Shown: piece by piece, positions 48,445-57,446 of the stretch
How positions within the stretch are numbered: the first letter of the stretch is position 1
Layout of the letters: each line of letters begins with the position of its first letter
Origin: Streptomyces diastatochromogenes
GTDB taxonomy: Bacteria; Actinomycetota; Actinomycetes; Streptomycetales; Streptomycetaceae
Reading direction: 5' to 3'
Length of the DNA: 64,000 bases
NCBI RefSeq assembly: GCF_002242805.1
Contig: NZ_MCGQ01000016.1
Location: 402,417 to 466,416, forward strand
The notes under the pieces: model-generated
The model's input: only the letters and a program-made list of their open reading frames with translations
Database searches by the model: none
Told to the model about the DNA's origin: nothing
Translations under genes and position numbers: made by a program

Positions 48445-49808
48445 CCCAGGGTGAACCAGGTGGTGCGGGACTTCTGCCACTCCGGGTGGCCGAGGTCCTT
48501 CGCCTCGACGCCGTCGCCGTAGAGGTCGGCGGCCCCGTCGTCGGTGATCAGCTGCACCCGGGCGCCGGTGGCGTCCAGGTCGGGCACGGACACGACCGAC
48601 TCCCAGGCCCCCGCGTCCGAGGTCGGCAGGTCCAGCACCTTCACCGGCTGGTGTCCGGCCACCCCGTCCCAGCGGTACAGCGCCTGCGGGTCGCTGTTGT
48701 CGTCGGCCGCCCAGGACCCGGCCAGGATCAGGTACTGCCCCTTGTCGTTCCGGCGCAGGTCACGGACGGACAGCCCGCCGAGGTCCAGCTCGATCGGCGT
48801 ACCGAACGTGGCCTGCGTGCCGTGCACCACCCGGTCCATGTCGGTCACCGGCACGATCAGCGCCTTCCCGCCCGACTGCGGCGGCACCAGCGGGGCGCGG
48901 AAGCCGACGTAGGCGGTGGTGGTGGAGCCCGGCGCGAACTCCAGGCCCTCCACGTTGAAGCCGTCCACCTGCTTCGGGGTCTGCCCGTCGGCCGTCCCCG
49001 CGGCGAAGCCGTACCGGTCGCCGTTCGCCTCGTCCCAGGCCACCAGGTCGTCGCGCAGGCTGTGCCCGGCGCTGCCGAAGGTGAGCGAGGTGGTGGCGCC
49101 CGAGCCGGAGACGGTGGTGGTGAAGACCGTGTTGCGGTCCGGCTTGTACACACCGTCCTTGTTGTTGCCCAGCGAACCGGTCCAGTAGATCGTGTCGCCG
49201 ACGCGCGCCGCGCCCTCGATGTCGACCTCCTTGGCGGCGCCCAGCGCCCCGCCCAGGTCCCAGGTCTTCACCGGGGCACCCGAGGCCGTGCCGTCGTACA
49301 GGCGCAGGGTGTTGTCCTCGTCGTTGCCGACGACGACGTACCCGCCCCCGACGTCCACCGCGGCGGAGGCGTCCGAGGCACCGGTCAGATAGCGGGCGTC
49401 GGCCGCGTACTGGACCGCGGGGGAAGCCGCGTAGTGCAGCGTCGTGGTGGCGGTCTTGCCACCGAGCCCCGTCACCTTCAGCGTGAGGTCGGCGTACCCC
49501 TGGGCGTGCGCGGTGACGGCGACGGTACGGCCGCTTCCGGCGCCCGTGACCCGTATGTCGGAGGTGGCCGCCACGGCGGTACGACTGCTCCGGGTGGCCG
49601 TCACCGTCAGCGCCGAGGCGTCCGCGCCGCTCTGCGCGACCGTCACGGCGACCGTCGGGTCACCGGTGCTGCCGACCGCGCCCGACAGGTAGGCCGACGA
49701 CAGCTTGATCGTCGGGGTGCCGTAGGTGACGGCCTGCGCGGGGGTGACCACAACCGTGGCCGAGGCGAGGGCGAGGGCTGCGGCGGGCCACATGAGGGAA
49801 GCGCGCAC
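48441..49808 (-). CDS. Secreted beta-propeller-like protein
   Basis: 455 residues. Signal peptide RASLMWPAAALALASATVVVTPAQA. An N-terminal Ig-like part (TVAVTVAQSGADASALTVTATRSSRTAVAATSDIRVTGAGS and ADLTLKVTGLGGKTATTTLHY) is followed by a propeller-like body with DVGGGYVVVGNDEDNTLRLYDG, KEVDIEGAARVGDTIYWTGSLGNN, QVDGFNVEGLEFAPGSTTAYVGFRAPL and RDLRRNDKGQYLILAGSWA. It resembles DUF3616-type propeller proteins; I am not sure of the exact family. Role unknown. GTG at 49808 with AAAGG 9 nt upstream. Confidence 0.83.
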   Translation of the reverse strand: MRASLMWPAAALALASATVVVTPAQAVTYGTPTIKLSSAYLSGAVGSTGDPTVAVTVAQSGADASALTVTATRSSRTAVAATSDIRVTGAGSGRTVAVTAHAQGYADLTLKVTGLGGKTATTTLHYAASPAVQYAADARYLTGASDASAAVDVGGGYVVVGNDEDNTLRLYDGTASGAPVKTWDLGGALGAAKEVDIEGAARVGDTIYWTGSLGNNKDGVYKPDRNTVFTTTVSGSGATTSLTFGSAGHSLRDDLVAWDEANGDRYGFAAGTADGQTPKQVDGFNVEGLEFAPGSTTTAYVGFRAPLVPPQSGGKALIVPVTDMDRVVHGTQATFGTPIELDLGGLSVRDLRRNDKGQYLILAGSWAADDNSDPQALYRWDGVAGHQPVKVLDLPTSDAGAWESVVSVPDLDATGARVQLITDDGAADLYGDGVEAKDLGHPEWQKSRTTWFTLG

Positions 49809-50000
49809 GAGGGCTGCCTTTCGTCGACAGGACGCATCCGGCCGGGGCGGCGCGAATGCCGACGAGAAGGTTGAGCATGTACGGCCAACACGGGGCGTCC
49901 GGCTGCCGTACCCCCCGCGAACACCGGTCGACAGCTGACGGCGGGTGAGCTGCACCTCGCTCTGTTCCGGCACCCCGCCAGGGCCCGTACTGTTCACCGG

Positions 50001-51221
50001 GTGAGCACTCTCGAACGCGCCCGGTGCAGCCTGAAGGCGCACCCCCTCGCGCTGGACGCGGCCATCGCGGCGGGGGTGCTGGTGTGCATGGTCGCGGGCT
50101 CCTTCGTGGATCCCCGTGGGGAGAACGGCGTGACCTGGGGTGTCCGCAGCCCGGACACGCTCAGCCTGCTCCTGATGACCCTCGGCGCCGCCGCCCTCGT
50201 CTTCCGGCGCCGCGCACCCAAGACGGTGCTCGCGGTCGCCGGCACCCTGTCCCTGATCGAGTGCGTCACCGGCGACCCGCGCGCCCCGGTCGCCATGTCC
50301 GCCGTGGTCGCCCTCTACACCGTCGCCTCGGCCACCGACCGCACCACCACCTGGCGCGTCGGCCTGCTCACCATGACCGTACTGACCGCCGCCGCCATGC
50401 TCGGCGGCCCCCTGCCCTGGTACGCGCAGGAGAACCTGGGCGTGCTCGCCTGGACCGGTATCGGCGCCACCGCCGGGGACGCGGTACGCAGCCGCCGCGC
50501 GGTCGTCCAGGCCATGCGGGAGCGCGCCGAGCGGGCCGAGCGCACCCGCGAGGAGGAGGCCCGCCGCCGGGTCGCCGAGGAGCGGCTGCGCATCGCCCGA
50601 GATCTGCACGATGTCGTCGCCCACCACATCGCGCTGGTCAACGTGCAGGCCGGAGTCGCCGCCCACGTCATGGACAAGCGGCCCGACCAGGCCAAGGAGG
50701 CCCTCGCCCACGTCCGCGAGGCCAGCCGCTCCGCGCTCAACGAACTGCGCGCCACCGTCGGCCTGCTCCGCCAGTCCGGCGACCCCGAGGCCCCCACCGA
50801 ACCCGCCCCCGGCCTCAGCCGTCTCGACGACCTCGCCGGCACCTTCCGCAGCGCCGGACTCCCCGTCGAGGTGGCCCGCGCCGACCACGGCACCGCACTC
50901 CCCGCCGCCGTCGACCTGGCCGCCTACCGGATCGTCCAGGAGGCCCTGACCAACGTGCAGAAGCACGCGGGCACCGACGCCAAGGCCGAGGTCAGCGTCG
51001 TACGCGTCGGACCGAACATCGAGGTCACCGTCCTGGACGACGGCACCGGCGCGGCCGCCGAGCCCGGGGGCGGCGGCGGGCACGGGCTGCTCGGCATGCG
51101 GGAGCGGGTCACCGCCCTGCGCGGCACCCTGACCACCGGACCCCGCTACGGCGGCGGCTTCCGCGTCCATGCGATCCTGCCGGTCAAGACCCGTACGACG
51201 GCACCGGGGGAGCCCGCATGA
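50001..51221 (+). CDS. NarL-type sensor histidine kinase
   Basis: 406 residues. Several membrane segments in the first 150 residues (LDAAIAAGVLVCMVAGSFV, LSLLLMTLGAAALVFRR, TVLAVAGTLSLIECV, VALYTVASA and LLTMTVLTAAAMLGGPLPW), then a coiled linker, HisKA_3 with the phospho-His in RDLHDVVAHHI (His203), and an HATPase_c domain ending NVQKHAGT ... DDGTGAAAEPGGGGGHGLLGMRERV. GTG at 50001. Overlaps the response regulator by ATGA. Confidence 0.95.
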   Translation: MSTLERARCSLKAHPLALDAAIAAGVLVCMVAGSFVDPRGENGVTWGVRSPDTLSLLLMTLGAAALVFRRRAPKTVLAVAGTLSLIECVTGDPRAPVAMSAVVALYTVASATDRTTTWRVGLLTMTVLTAAAMLGGPLPWYAQENLGVLAWTGIGATAGDAVRSRRAVVQAMRERAERAERTREEEARRRVAEERLRIARDLHDVVAHHIALVNVQAGVAAHVMDKRPDQAKEALAHVREASRSALNELRATVGLLRQSGDPEAPTEPAPGLSRLDDLAGTFRSAGLPVEVARADHGTALPAAVDLAAYRIVQEALTNVQKHAGTDAKAEVSVVRVGPNIEVTVLDDGTGAAAEPGGGGGHGLLGMRERVTALRGTLTTGPRYGGGFRVHAILPVKTRTTAPGEPA

Positions 51222-51898
51222 CGATCCGTGTCCTGCTCGCCGACGACCAGGCACTGCTGCGCAGCGCGTTCCGGGTGCTGGTCGACTCCGAGCCCGACAT
51301 GGAGGTGGTCGGGGAGGCCTCCGACGGCGCCGAGGCGGTCCGGCTGGCCAAGGAGCACCGCGCCGACGTCGTCCTCATGGACATCCGGATGCCCGGCACC
51401 GACGGCCTCGCCGCCACCCGCCTGATCAGCGCCGACCCGTCCCTCGCGCACGTCCGCGTGGTCATCCTGACCACCTTCGAGGTCGACGACTACGTGGTCC
51501 AGTCCCTGCGCGCCGGGGCCTCCGGCTTCCTCGGCAAGGGCAGCGAACCCGAGGAACTGCTCAGCGCCATCCGGGTCGCCGCGGGCGGCGAGGCGCTGCT
51601 GTCCCCGGCCGCCACCAAGGGCCTGATCGCCCGCTTCCTCGCACAGGGCGACGGCGACGACGGCCGCGACCCCGCCCGCTCGGAGCGCCTCGACGCGCTC
51701 ACCGGCCGGGAGCGGGAGGTGCTCGTCCAGGTCGCCGGCGGCCACTCCAACGACGAGATCGCCGAACGCCTCGAAGTCAGCCCGCTGACCGTGAAGACGC
51801 ACGTCAACCGGGCCATGGCCAAACTGGGCGCGCGGGACCGGGCCCAGCTCGTCGTCATCGCCTACGAGTCGGGACTGGTACGTCCGAGGATGGACTGA
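51218..51898 (+). CDS. NarL/FixJ response regulator
   Basis: 226 residues. Receiver with Asp9/Asp10, phospho-acceptor Asp55 in VLMDIRMPG, Thr in LTTFE and Lys in GFLGKG; LuxR-type HTH at the C-terminus (LTGREREVLVQVAGGHSNDEIAERLEVSPLTVKTHVNRAMAKLGARDRAQLV). It forms an operon with the kinase, overlapping by 4 nt. Stimulus unknown; the RND exporter 160 nt downstream on the same strand could be a target. Confidence 0.96.
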   Translation: MTIRVLLADDQALLRSAFRVLVDSEPDMEVVGEASDGAEAVRLAKEHRADVVLMDIRMPGTDGLAATRLISADPSLAHVRVVILTTFEVDDYVVQSLRAGASGFLGKGSEPEELLSAIRVAAGGEALLSPAATKGLIARFLAQGDGDDGRDPARSERLDALTGREREVLVQVAGGHSNDEIAERLEVSPLTVKTHVNRAMAKLGARDRAQLVVIAYESGLVRPRMD

Positions 51899-52058
51899 TC
51901 TCCACCCGCGTGTACTGCGCGCGGAGTAGGGGCCGGATAAGGAACGGGACCTGGGGCCTACAAGTGCGGGCTCTTCCATGGCTCAGGGTGTTGGGGTGGG
52001 TGCTCACCTGTGCGCCCCGCAGCAGCTTCTGCCGCTCACAGAAGAGAGACCCTGACCC

Positions 52059-55000
52059 ATGTCCTGGCTGTCGAGATTCAGCCTCGCGCAACGGGCCCTG
52101 ATCGGCCTGATGTCGCTCATCGCGCTCGTCTTCGGGCTGATCGCGATACCCCAGATCAAGCAGCAACTGCTGCCCACCATCAACCTGCCCATGGTGTCGG
52201 TCATCGCGCCGTACCAGGGCGCCGCACCGGACGTCGTCGAGAAGCAGGTCGTCGAGCCCATCGAGGACAACCTCCAGGGCGTCGACGGCATCACCGGTGT
52301 CACCTCCACCGCCAGCGAGGGCAACGCCGTGATCATGGCGTCCTTCGACTACGGCAACGACACCAAGCGGCTCGTCTCCGACGTCCAGCAGGCCGTCAAC
52401 CGGGCCCGCGCCCAGCTGCCGGACGCAGTCGACCCGCAGGTCGTCGCCGGTTCCACGGACGACATGCCGACCGTGGTGCTCGCCGTCACCTCCGACAAGG
52501 ACCAGCAGGCCCTCGCCGACCAGCTCGACAGGACCGTCGTCCCGGCCCTGAAGGACGTCGACGGCGTCGGCCGCGTCCAGGTCACCGGCGTCCGCGACCT
52601 CCAGGTCGCCGTCACCCCGAACGACGCGAAGCTCGCGCAGGCGGGCCTCACCTCCGCCGCGCTCGGCCAGGCCCTGCAGGCGGGCGGCGCGACCGTCCCG
52701 GCCGGCTCCTTCGACGAGGACGGCGCCAACCGCACCGTCCAGGTCGGCGGCGGCTTCACCTCGCTGCAGCAGATCAAGGACCTGATGGTCACCGGCGAGG
52801 GCGTCAGGAAGCCCGTACGCCTCGGTGCCGTGGCCACCGTCAAGGAGCAGCCGGCCCCGGCCGACTCGATCACCCGCACCGACGGCCGGCCCAGCCTCGC
52901 CGTCAACGTCACCATGGACCACGACGGCAGCGCGGTCTCCATCTCGAACGCGGTCGAGGACAAGCTGCCCGACCTGCGCAAGGACCTCGGTGCCGGCGCC
53001 AAGCTCACGGTCGTCAGCGACCAGGGCCCGGCCGTGTCCAAGTCCATCAAGGGCCTGACCACGGAGGGCGCGCTCGGCCTGCTCTTCGCGGTCCTGGTCA
53101 TCCTGGTCTTCCTGGCCTCGATCCGCTCCACGCTGGTCACGGCGGTGTCCATCCCGCTGTCGGTCGTCCTCGCCCTGATCGTGCTGTGGACCCGGGACCT
53201 GTCGCTCAACATGCTCACCCTGGGCGCGCTGACCATCGCCATCGGCCGGGTCGTCGACGACTCGATCGTGGTCCTGGAGAACATCAAGCGGCACCTCGGC
53301 TACGGCGAGGAGCGCAAGGAGGCGATCCTGGGCGCGGTGCGCGAGGTGGCCGGCGCGGTCACCTCCTCCACCCTCACCACGGTCGCCGTGTTCCTGCCGA
53401 TCGGCCTGGTCGGCGGCATGGTGGGCGCCCTGTTCGGCTCGTTCAGCATCACGGTGACGGCGGCCCTGCTCGCCTCCCTGCTGGTGTCGCTGACGGTCGT
53501 ACCCGTCCTGTCGTACTGGTTCCTGCGCGCCCCCAAGGGCACCCCCGAGGACGCCGAGGAGGCCCGCCGCCGGGCCGAGGAGAAGGAGGCGAAGAGCCGC
53601 CTGCAGCGCCTCTACGTCCCCGTCCTGCGCTTCGCCACCCGCCGCCGCCTCACCAGCGTGCTGATCGCGGTGGTCGTCCTGGTCCTCACGTTCGGCATGG
53701 GCGGACTGCTGAAGACCAACTTCTTCGACCAGGGCGACCAGGAAGTTCTCACCGTCAAGCAGGAGCTGAGGCCCGGCACCAGCCTCGCGGCCACCGACGC
53801 GCAGGCCAAGCGGGTCGAGAAGCTGCTCGGCTCCACCGAGGGCGTCAAGGACTACCAGGTCACCGTCGGCTCCTCCGGCTTCATGGCGGCCTTCGGCGGC
53901 GGCACCGACACCAACCAGGCGTCGTACCAGGTCATGCTGAAGGACTCGGCGTCCTACGGCGACGTGCAGAAGCGCCTGGAGGCCGGGCTGAAGAAGCTCG
54001 ACGGCGTCGGCACGACGACGGTGTCCGCCGGTGACGGCTTCGGCAACCAGGACCTCAAGGTCGTGGTGAAGGCGTCCGACGCGCAGGTGCTCAGCGAGGC
54101 CTCCGACCGGGTGCGCTCCACCGTGGCCGGCCTCGACCACGTCACCGACGTCACCAGTGACCTCTCCCAGAGCGTGCCGCGGATCTCGGTCAAGGCCAAC
54201 TCCAAGGCGGCCGCTGCCGGGTTCGACGACCAGAAGCTGGGCGCCGCGGTCGCGCAGGCCGTGCGCGGTACGACGGCGGCGAAGGCGATCCTCGACGACA
54301 CCGAGCGCGACGTCGTCGTGAAGTCGGCCAAGCCCGCCACCACCCTGGCCCAGCTGAAGGCGCTGCGCCTCGGCCCGGTGAAGCTCGGTGACATCGCCAC
54401 CGTCAAGCTGGTCGACGGGCCCGTGTCCATGACCCGCATCGACGGCCAGCGTGCCGCCACCATCACGGCCCGGCCGACCGGGGACAACACGGGCGCGGTC
54501 AGCACCCAGCTCCAGTCGAAGATCAAGGCCCTGAAGCTCCCAGCGGGCGCAAAGGCGGAGATCGGCGGTGTGTCCTCCGACCAGGACGACGCGTTCAAGA
54601 ACCTGGGCCTGGCCATGCTGGCGGCCATCGCGATCGTCTTCATGCTGCTGGTGGCGACGTTCCGCTCGCTGGCCCAGCCGCTGATCCTGCTGGTCTCGAT
54701 CCCGTTCGCGGCGACCGGTGCCATCGGCCTGCTCGTGGTCACCGGCACCCCGATGGGCGTCCCGGCGATGATCGGCATGCTGATGCTGATCGGCATCGTG
54801 GTGACCAACGCGATCGTGCTGATCGACCTGATCAACCAGTACCGCAAGCAGGGCTACGGCGTCGTCGAGGCCGTGGTGGAGGGCGGCCGCCACCGTCTCC
54901 GCCCGATCCTCATGACGGCCCTGGCGACGATCTTCGCCCTGCTCCCGATGGCCCTGGGAGTCACCGGCGAGGGCGGCTTCATCGCCCAGCCGCTGGCGGT

Positions 55001-55166
55001 GGTCGTGATCGGCGGCCTGATCTCGTCCACGCTGCTCACCCTGCTTCTCGTCCCGACGCTCTACGCGATGCTGGAGCTCCGCAAGGAGCGGCGGGCGAAG
55101 AAGCGGGCGGCCAAGCGCACGGTGACGCAGGAGCCGAGCAACGAGCCGGAGCCGGCGGGAGTCTGA
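52059..55166 (+). CDS. RND-family efflux transporter (AcrB/SwrC type)
   Basis: 1035 residues. Begins SWLSRFSLAQRALIGLMSLIALVFGLIAIPQIKQQLLPTINLPMVSVIAPYQGAAPDVVEKQV, the classical RND/HAE start. Two sets of membrane segments flank two large extracytoplasmic loops; RND motifs are DDSIVVLENIKR (proton relay region) in the first half and AMIGMLMLIGIVVTNAIVLIDLINQ in the second. In Gram-positives these act without an outer-membrane channel, exporting drugs or surfactants. ATG at 52059 is preceded by GAGAGA. Downstream of the two-component pair and possibly under its control. Confidence 0.94.
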   Translation: MSWLSRFSLAQRALIGLMSLIALVFGLIAIPQIKQQLLPTINLPMVSVIAPYQGAAPDVVEKQVVEPIEDNLQGVDGITGVTSTASEGNAVIMASFDYGNDTKRLVSDVQQAVNRARAQLPDAVDPQVVAGSTDDMPTVVLAVTSDKDQQALADQLDRTVVPALKDVDGVGRVQVTGVRDLQVAVTPNDAKLAQAGLTSAALGQALQAGGATVPAGSFDEDGANRTVQVGGGFTSLQQIKDLMVTGEGVRKPVRLGAVATVKEQPAPADSITRTDGRPSLAVNVTMDHDGSAVSISNAVEDKLPDLRKDLGAGAKLTVVSDQGPAVSKSIKGLTTEGALGLLFAVLVILVFLASIRSTLVTAVSIPLSVVLALIVLWTRDLSLNMLTLGALTIAIGRVVDDSIVVLENIKRHLGYGEERKEAILGAVREVAGAVTSSTLTTVAVFLPIGLVGGMVGALFGSFSITVTAALLASLLVSLTVVPVLSYWFLRAPKGTPEDAEEARRRAEEKEAKSRLQRLYVPVLRFATRRRLTSVLIAVVVLVLTFGMGGLLKTNFFDQGDQEVLTVKQELRPGTSLAATDAQAKRVEKLLGSTEGVKDYQVTVGSSGFMAAFGGGTDTNQASYQVMLKDSASYGDVQKRLEAGLKKLDGVGTTTVSAGDGFGNQDLKVVVKASDAQVLSEASDRVRSTVAGLDHVTDVTSDLSQSVPRISVKANSKAAAAGFDDQKLGAAVAQAVRGTTAAKAILDDTERDVVVKSAKPATTLAQLKALRLGPVKLGDIATVKLVDGPVSMTRIDGQRAATITARPTGDNTGAVSTQLQSKIKALKLPAGAKAEIGGVSSDQDDAFKNLGLAMLAAIAIVFMLLVATFRSLAQPLILLVSIPFAATGAIGLLVVTGTPMGVPAMIGMLMLIGIVVTNAIVLIDLINQYRKQGYGVVEAVVEGGRHRLRPILMTALATIFALLPMALGVTGEGGFIAQPLAVVVIGGLISSTLLTLLLVPTLYAMLELRKERRAKKRAAKRTVTQEPSNEPEPAGV

Positions 55167-55249
55167 GACACCGTCACCCGCGTCCCCTCCCTTACAGGCC
55201 TTTCATATCCTGTGATCTCGAACTGCTCTGCGGGGGAGGGGATGCAGCG

Positions 55250-55375
55250 GTGGCGCTGCACGAGGGTGCCCCATGGGCGCTCGGCGGGTACTGGATCGTC
55301 GACCGGCTCGGGGCCGGTGGCATGGGCGTCGTCTACCGGGCGAGGGTGGGGTCCGGCCGTGATGTACGTGCGGCC
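55250..55375 (+). pseudogene. Truncated serine/threonine protein kinase (N-terminal P-loop only)
   Basis: A GTG start with GGGGGAGGGG 8 nt upstream begins a frame reading ALHEGAPWALGGYWIVDRLGAGGMGVVYRARVGSGRDV. This is the start of a Hanks-type kinase: the glycine loop LGAGGMGVVYRAR is unmistakable. The invariant A-V-K strand and everything after are missing; the frame turns to unrelated sequence at about 55375, just before a small secreted-protein gene on the other strand. So a kinase gene was cut here by deletion or insertion. Confidence 0.75.
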
Positions 55376-55418
55376 CCCGTGCGCGGCGCCCCCGCGAGGG
55401 CGGTTGGTCCTGCGAAGG

Positions 55419-55838
55419 TCAGCAGCGGGTGTCCGTGTACCCATAATGTGATTGGGAACCGAACTCGAGTTGGCCGCCGCCTTGTGTGCAGACGTACAGC
55501 GTATCGGTCGGCCACGACCAGACCTCGCTCCCCGACGACGTGCTCGACCCCACGGACTGCGACGACGTCTTGATCCAGGCCGTTACCTTCCATGAGCCGT
55601 AGGTGTCACGGAAGCTCTGCCAGACGTAGACGTATGCCCAGTTTTTGCCGCAGCCCTTGAACTGCTTCACAGAGGCGGCAGTCTGCCCGGTCGACGTGGT
55701 GATGTACCCGGTACTGCCGATCTGGGTAACGGGGCCGCAGCCCGGAGCGGACTCGGCTGCGGCGGGGCTTGAGGTACTGATGACCAGGCCAGCGGCAAGT
55801 GCGAGCGTGGCGACGGTTGTTGAGAGAAGTCGTCTCAT
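55419..55838 (-). CDS. Small secreted protein, cysteine-containing
   Basis: 139 residues. Signal peptide RRLLSTTVATLALAAGLVISTSSPAAA-ES. Mature part GCGPVTQIGSTGYITTSTGQTAASVKQFKGCGKNWAYVYVWQSFRDTYGSWKVTAWIKTSSQ ... YVCTQGGGQLEFGSQSHYGYTDTRC: five Cys, many aromatic residues, beta-rich; the pattern K-x-C-x-K-x-WAYVYVW recalls DUF2690-like secreted proteins. The gene and its upstream region are visibly less GC-rich than the neighbours and interrupt a kinase gene, so lateral gain is likely. Ribosome site GAGGGG lies in a palindrome just before ATG. Confidence 0.75.
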   Translation of the reverse strand: MRRLLSTTVATLALAAGLVISTSSPAAAESAPGCGPVTQIGSTGYITTSTGQTAASVKQFKGCGKNWAYVYVWQSFRDTYGSWKVTAWIKTSSQSVGSSTSSGSEVWSWPTDTLYVCTQGGGQLEFGSQSHYGYTDTRC

Positions 55839-55843
55839 GATCC

Positions 55844-55855
55844 CCTCATATGAGG
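55844..55855 (-). promoter_or_regulatory. 12-bp palindrome covering the ribosome site of the small secreted gene
   Basis: CCTCATATGAGG is a perfect dyad; on the minus strand its GAGG continues into GAGGGG, the ribosome-binding sequence 3 nt before ATG. It could mask translation by pairing, or bind a repressor. Confidence 0.4.
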
Positions 55856-55946
55856 CTCAAGTGCTGACGGCGGAGATCACATCTCACTACATATCAGTTA
55901 CGAGCCACAAGATCAGGGGCAGGGTCCGTGACATCTTCGCCCTCGC

Positions 55947-55983
55947 CCCCCACCCCGACCAGAAACCCGTGTCGGGGTGGGGG
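55947..55983 (-). terminator. nadA terminator
   Basis: CCCCCACCCCGAC (55947-55959) pairs with GTCGGGGTGGGGG (55971-55983), 11-nt loop, 15 nt after the nadA stop. Confidence 0.8.
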
Positions 55984-55998
55984 CTGGATAGGAGGGGC

Positions 55999-57192
55999 CT
56001 ACGGCAGCGCTAGCATCCGCTCCAGCGCCAGCTTGGCGAACGCCTCCGTCTCCTTGTCGACCTCGATGCGGTTGACCAGGTTGCCCTCGGCCAGGGACTC
56101 CAGGGCCCAGACCAGGTGGGGCAGGTCGATCCGGTTCATGGTCGAGCAGAAGCAGACCGTCTTGTCGAGGAAGACGATCTCCTTGTCCTCGGGAGCGAAA
56201 CGGTTCGCCAGGCGGCGGACCAGGTTCAGCTCGGTGCCGATGGCCCACTTCGAGCCGGCCGGGGCCGCCTCCAGGGCCTTGATGATGTACTCCGTCGAAC
56301 CGACGTAGTCCGCCGCGGCCACGACCTCGTGCTTGCACTCGGGGTGGACCAGGACGTTCACGCCCGGGATGCGCTCGCGCACGTCGTTCACGGAGTCCAG
56401 GCTGAAGCGGCCGTGGACCGAGCAGTGGCCGCGCCACAGGATCATCTTCGCGGCCCGCAGCTCGTCCGCCGTGAGGCCGCCGTTCGGCTTGTGCGGGTTG
56501 TAGACCACGCAGTCGTCCAGGGACATCCCCATGTCGCGGACGGCGGTGTTGCGGCCGAGGTGCTGGTCCGGCAGGAACAGGACCTTGTCGCCCTGTTCGA
56601 AGGCCCAGTCGAGGGCGCGCTTGGCGTTCGACGAGGTGCAGATGGTGCCGCCGTGCTTGCCGGTGAACGCCTTGATGTCGGCCGAGGAGTTCATGTACGA
56701 GACCGGCACGACCTGCTCGGCGATGCCCGCCTCGGTCAGCACGTCCCAGCACTCGGCGACCTGCTCGGCCGTGGCCATGTCGGCCATGGAGCAGCCGGCG
56801 GCCAGGTCCGGCAGGACGACCTTCTGGTCCTCGGACGTCAGGATGTCCGCCGACTCGGCCATGAAGTGCACACCGCAGAAGACGATGTACTCGGCCTCCG
56901 GGCGTGCGGCCGCGTCCCGGGCCAGCTTGAAGGAGTCGCCCGTGACATCGGCGAACTGGATGACCTCGTCACGCTGGTAGTGGTGGCCGAGCACGAAGAC
57001 CTTGTCGCCGAGCTTCTCCTTGGCCGCGCGGGCGCGCTCGACCAGGTCGGGGTCGGACGGCGAGGGCAGGTCACCGGGACACTCGACACCCCGCTCACTC
57101 TTCGGGTCGGCCTCACGGCCGAGAAGCAGCAGGGCGAGCGGAGACGGCTGTACGTCGAGCTCCGGGGTCTGGGCGGTGGTCACGTCACGCAC
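55999..57192 (-). CDS. nadA: Quinolinate synthase
   Basis: 397 residues; condenses iminoaspartate with dihydroxyacetone phosphate to quinolinate for NAD, using a 4Fe-4S cluster. Motifs: VFVLGHHYQRDEVIQFAD, VFCGVHFMAESADIL, DLAAGCSMADMAT, YMNSSADIKAFTGKHGGTICTSSNA, NVLVHPECKHEVV and the cluster Cys in KTVCFCSTMN. GTG at 57192; a second GTG at 57183 has AAAGGG 9 nt upstream and may be the true start. No nadB or nadC is in the window. Divergent from erpA, which is fitting since both concern Fe-S proteins. Confidence 0.97.
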   Translation of the reverse strand: MRDVTTAQTPELDVQPSPLALLLLGREADPKSERGVECPGDLPSPSDPDLVERARAAKEKLGDKVFVLGHHYQRDEVIQFADVTGDSFKLARDAAARPEAEYIVFCGVHFMAESADILTSEDQKVVLPDLAAGCSMADMATAEQVAECWDVLTEAGIAEQVVPVSYMNSSADIKAFTGKHGGTICTSSNAKRALDWAFEQGDKVLFLPDQHLGRNTAVRDMGMSLDDCVVYNPHKPNGGLTADELRAAKMILWRGHCSVHGRFSLDSVNDVRERIPGVNVLVHPECKHEVVAAADYVGSTEYIIKALEAAPAGSKWAIGTELNLVRRLANRFAPEDKEIVFLDKTVCFCSTMNRIDLPHLVWALESLAEGNLVNRIEVDKETEAFAKLALERMLALP

Positions 57193-57210
57193 CCTTTCTA
57201 CTTTTCGTCT

Positions 57211-57247
57211 AACTGACGCTATCTATCATAACTGGTTCACGTCAGTT
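57211..57247 (-). promoter_or_regulatory. nadA promoter region with inverted repeat
   Basis: An AT-rich patch upstream of nadA has AACTGACG (57211-57218) and CGTCAGTT (57240-57247) as an 8-bp inverted repeat with 21-nt spacing. Between them, on the minus strand, lies TATGAT (57225-57230), a good -10. The repeat flanking the -10 suggests a repressor site for NAD biosynthesis; the regulator is not known from the sequence. Confidence 0.5.
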
Positions 57248-57446
57248 TGACGATGGCCATAGCGTCGATGTGACGTGAATCCCGCCGAGCCCCTCCATCG
57301 GTCGCTGTCCGCCCCCGCGGGCATGTGCGAGCATGAGGGCGGAAGAAAAAAGGCGACCACGCGAACGCCCGGCCCGGAATGAATCCGCGGAAACGCCGGT
57401 TGCACTGGTCGGCAAGCAGTCTCCGTACAACCCGGGAGAGATGTAG

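Noticed and set aside
51855..54893. Minus-strand open frame of 1012 codons opposite the RND exporter.
   Set aside because: Composition-driven shadow, rich in His, Arg, Gln and Asp, with no domain.
54530..55166. A CRISPR or phage element in the 52-56 kb region.
   Set aside because: No spaced direct repeats or phage genes are seen; the only oddities are the kinase remnant and secreted gene.
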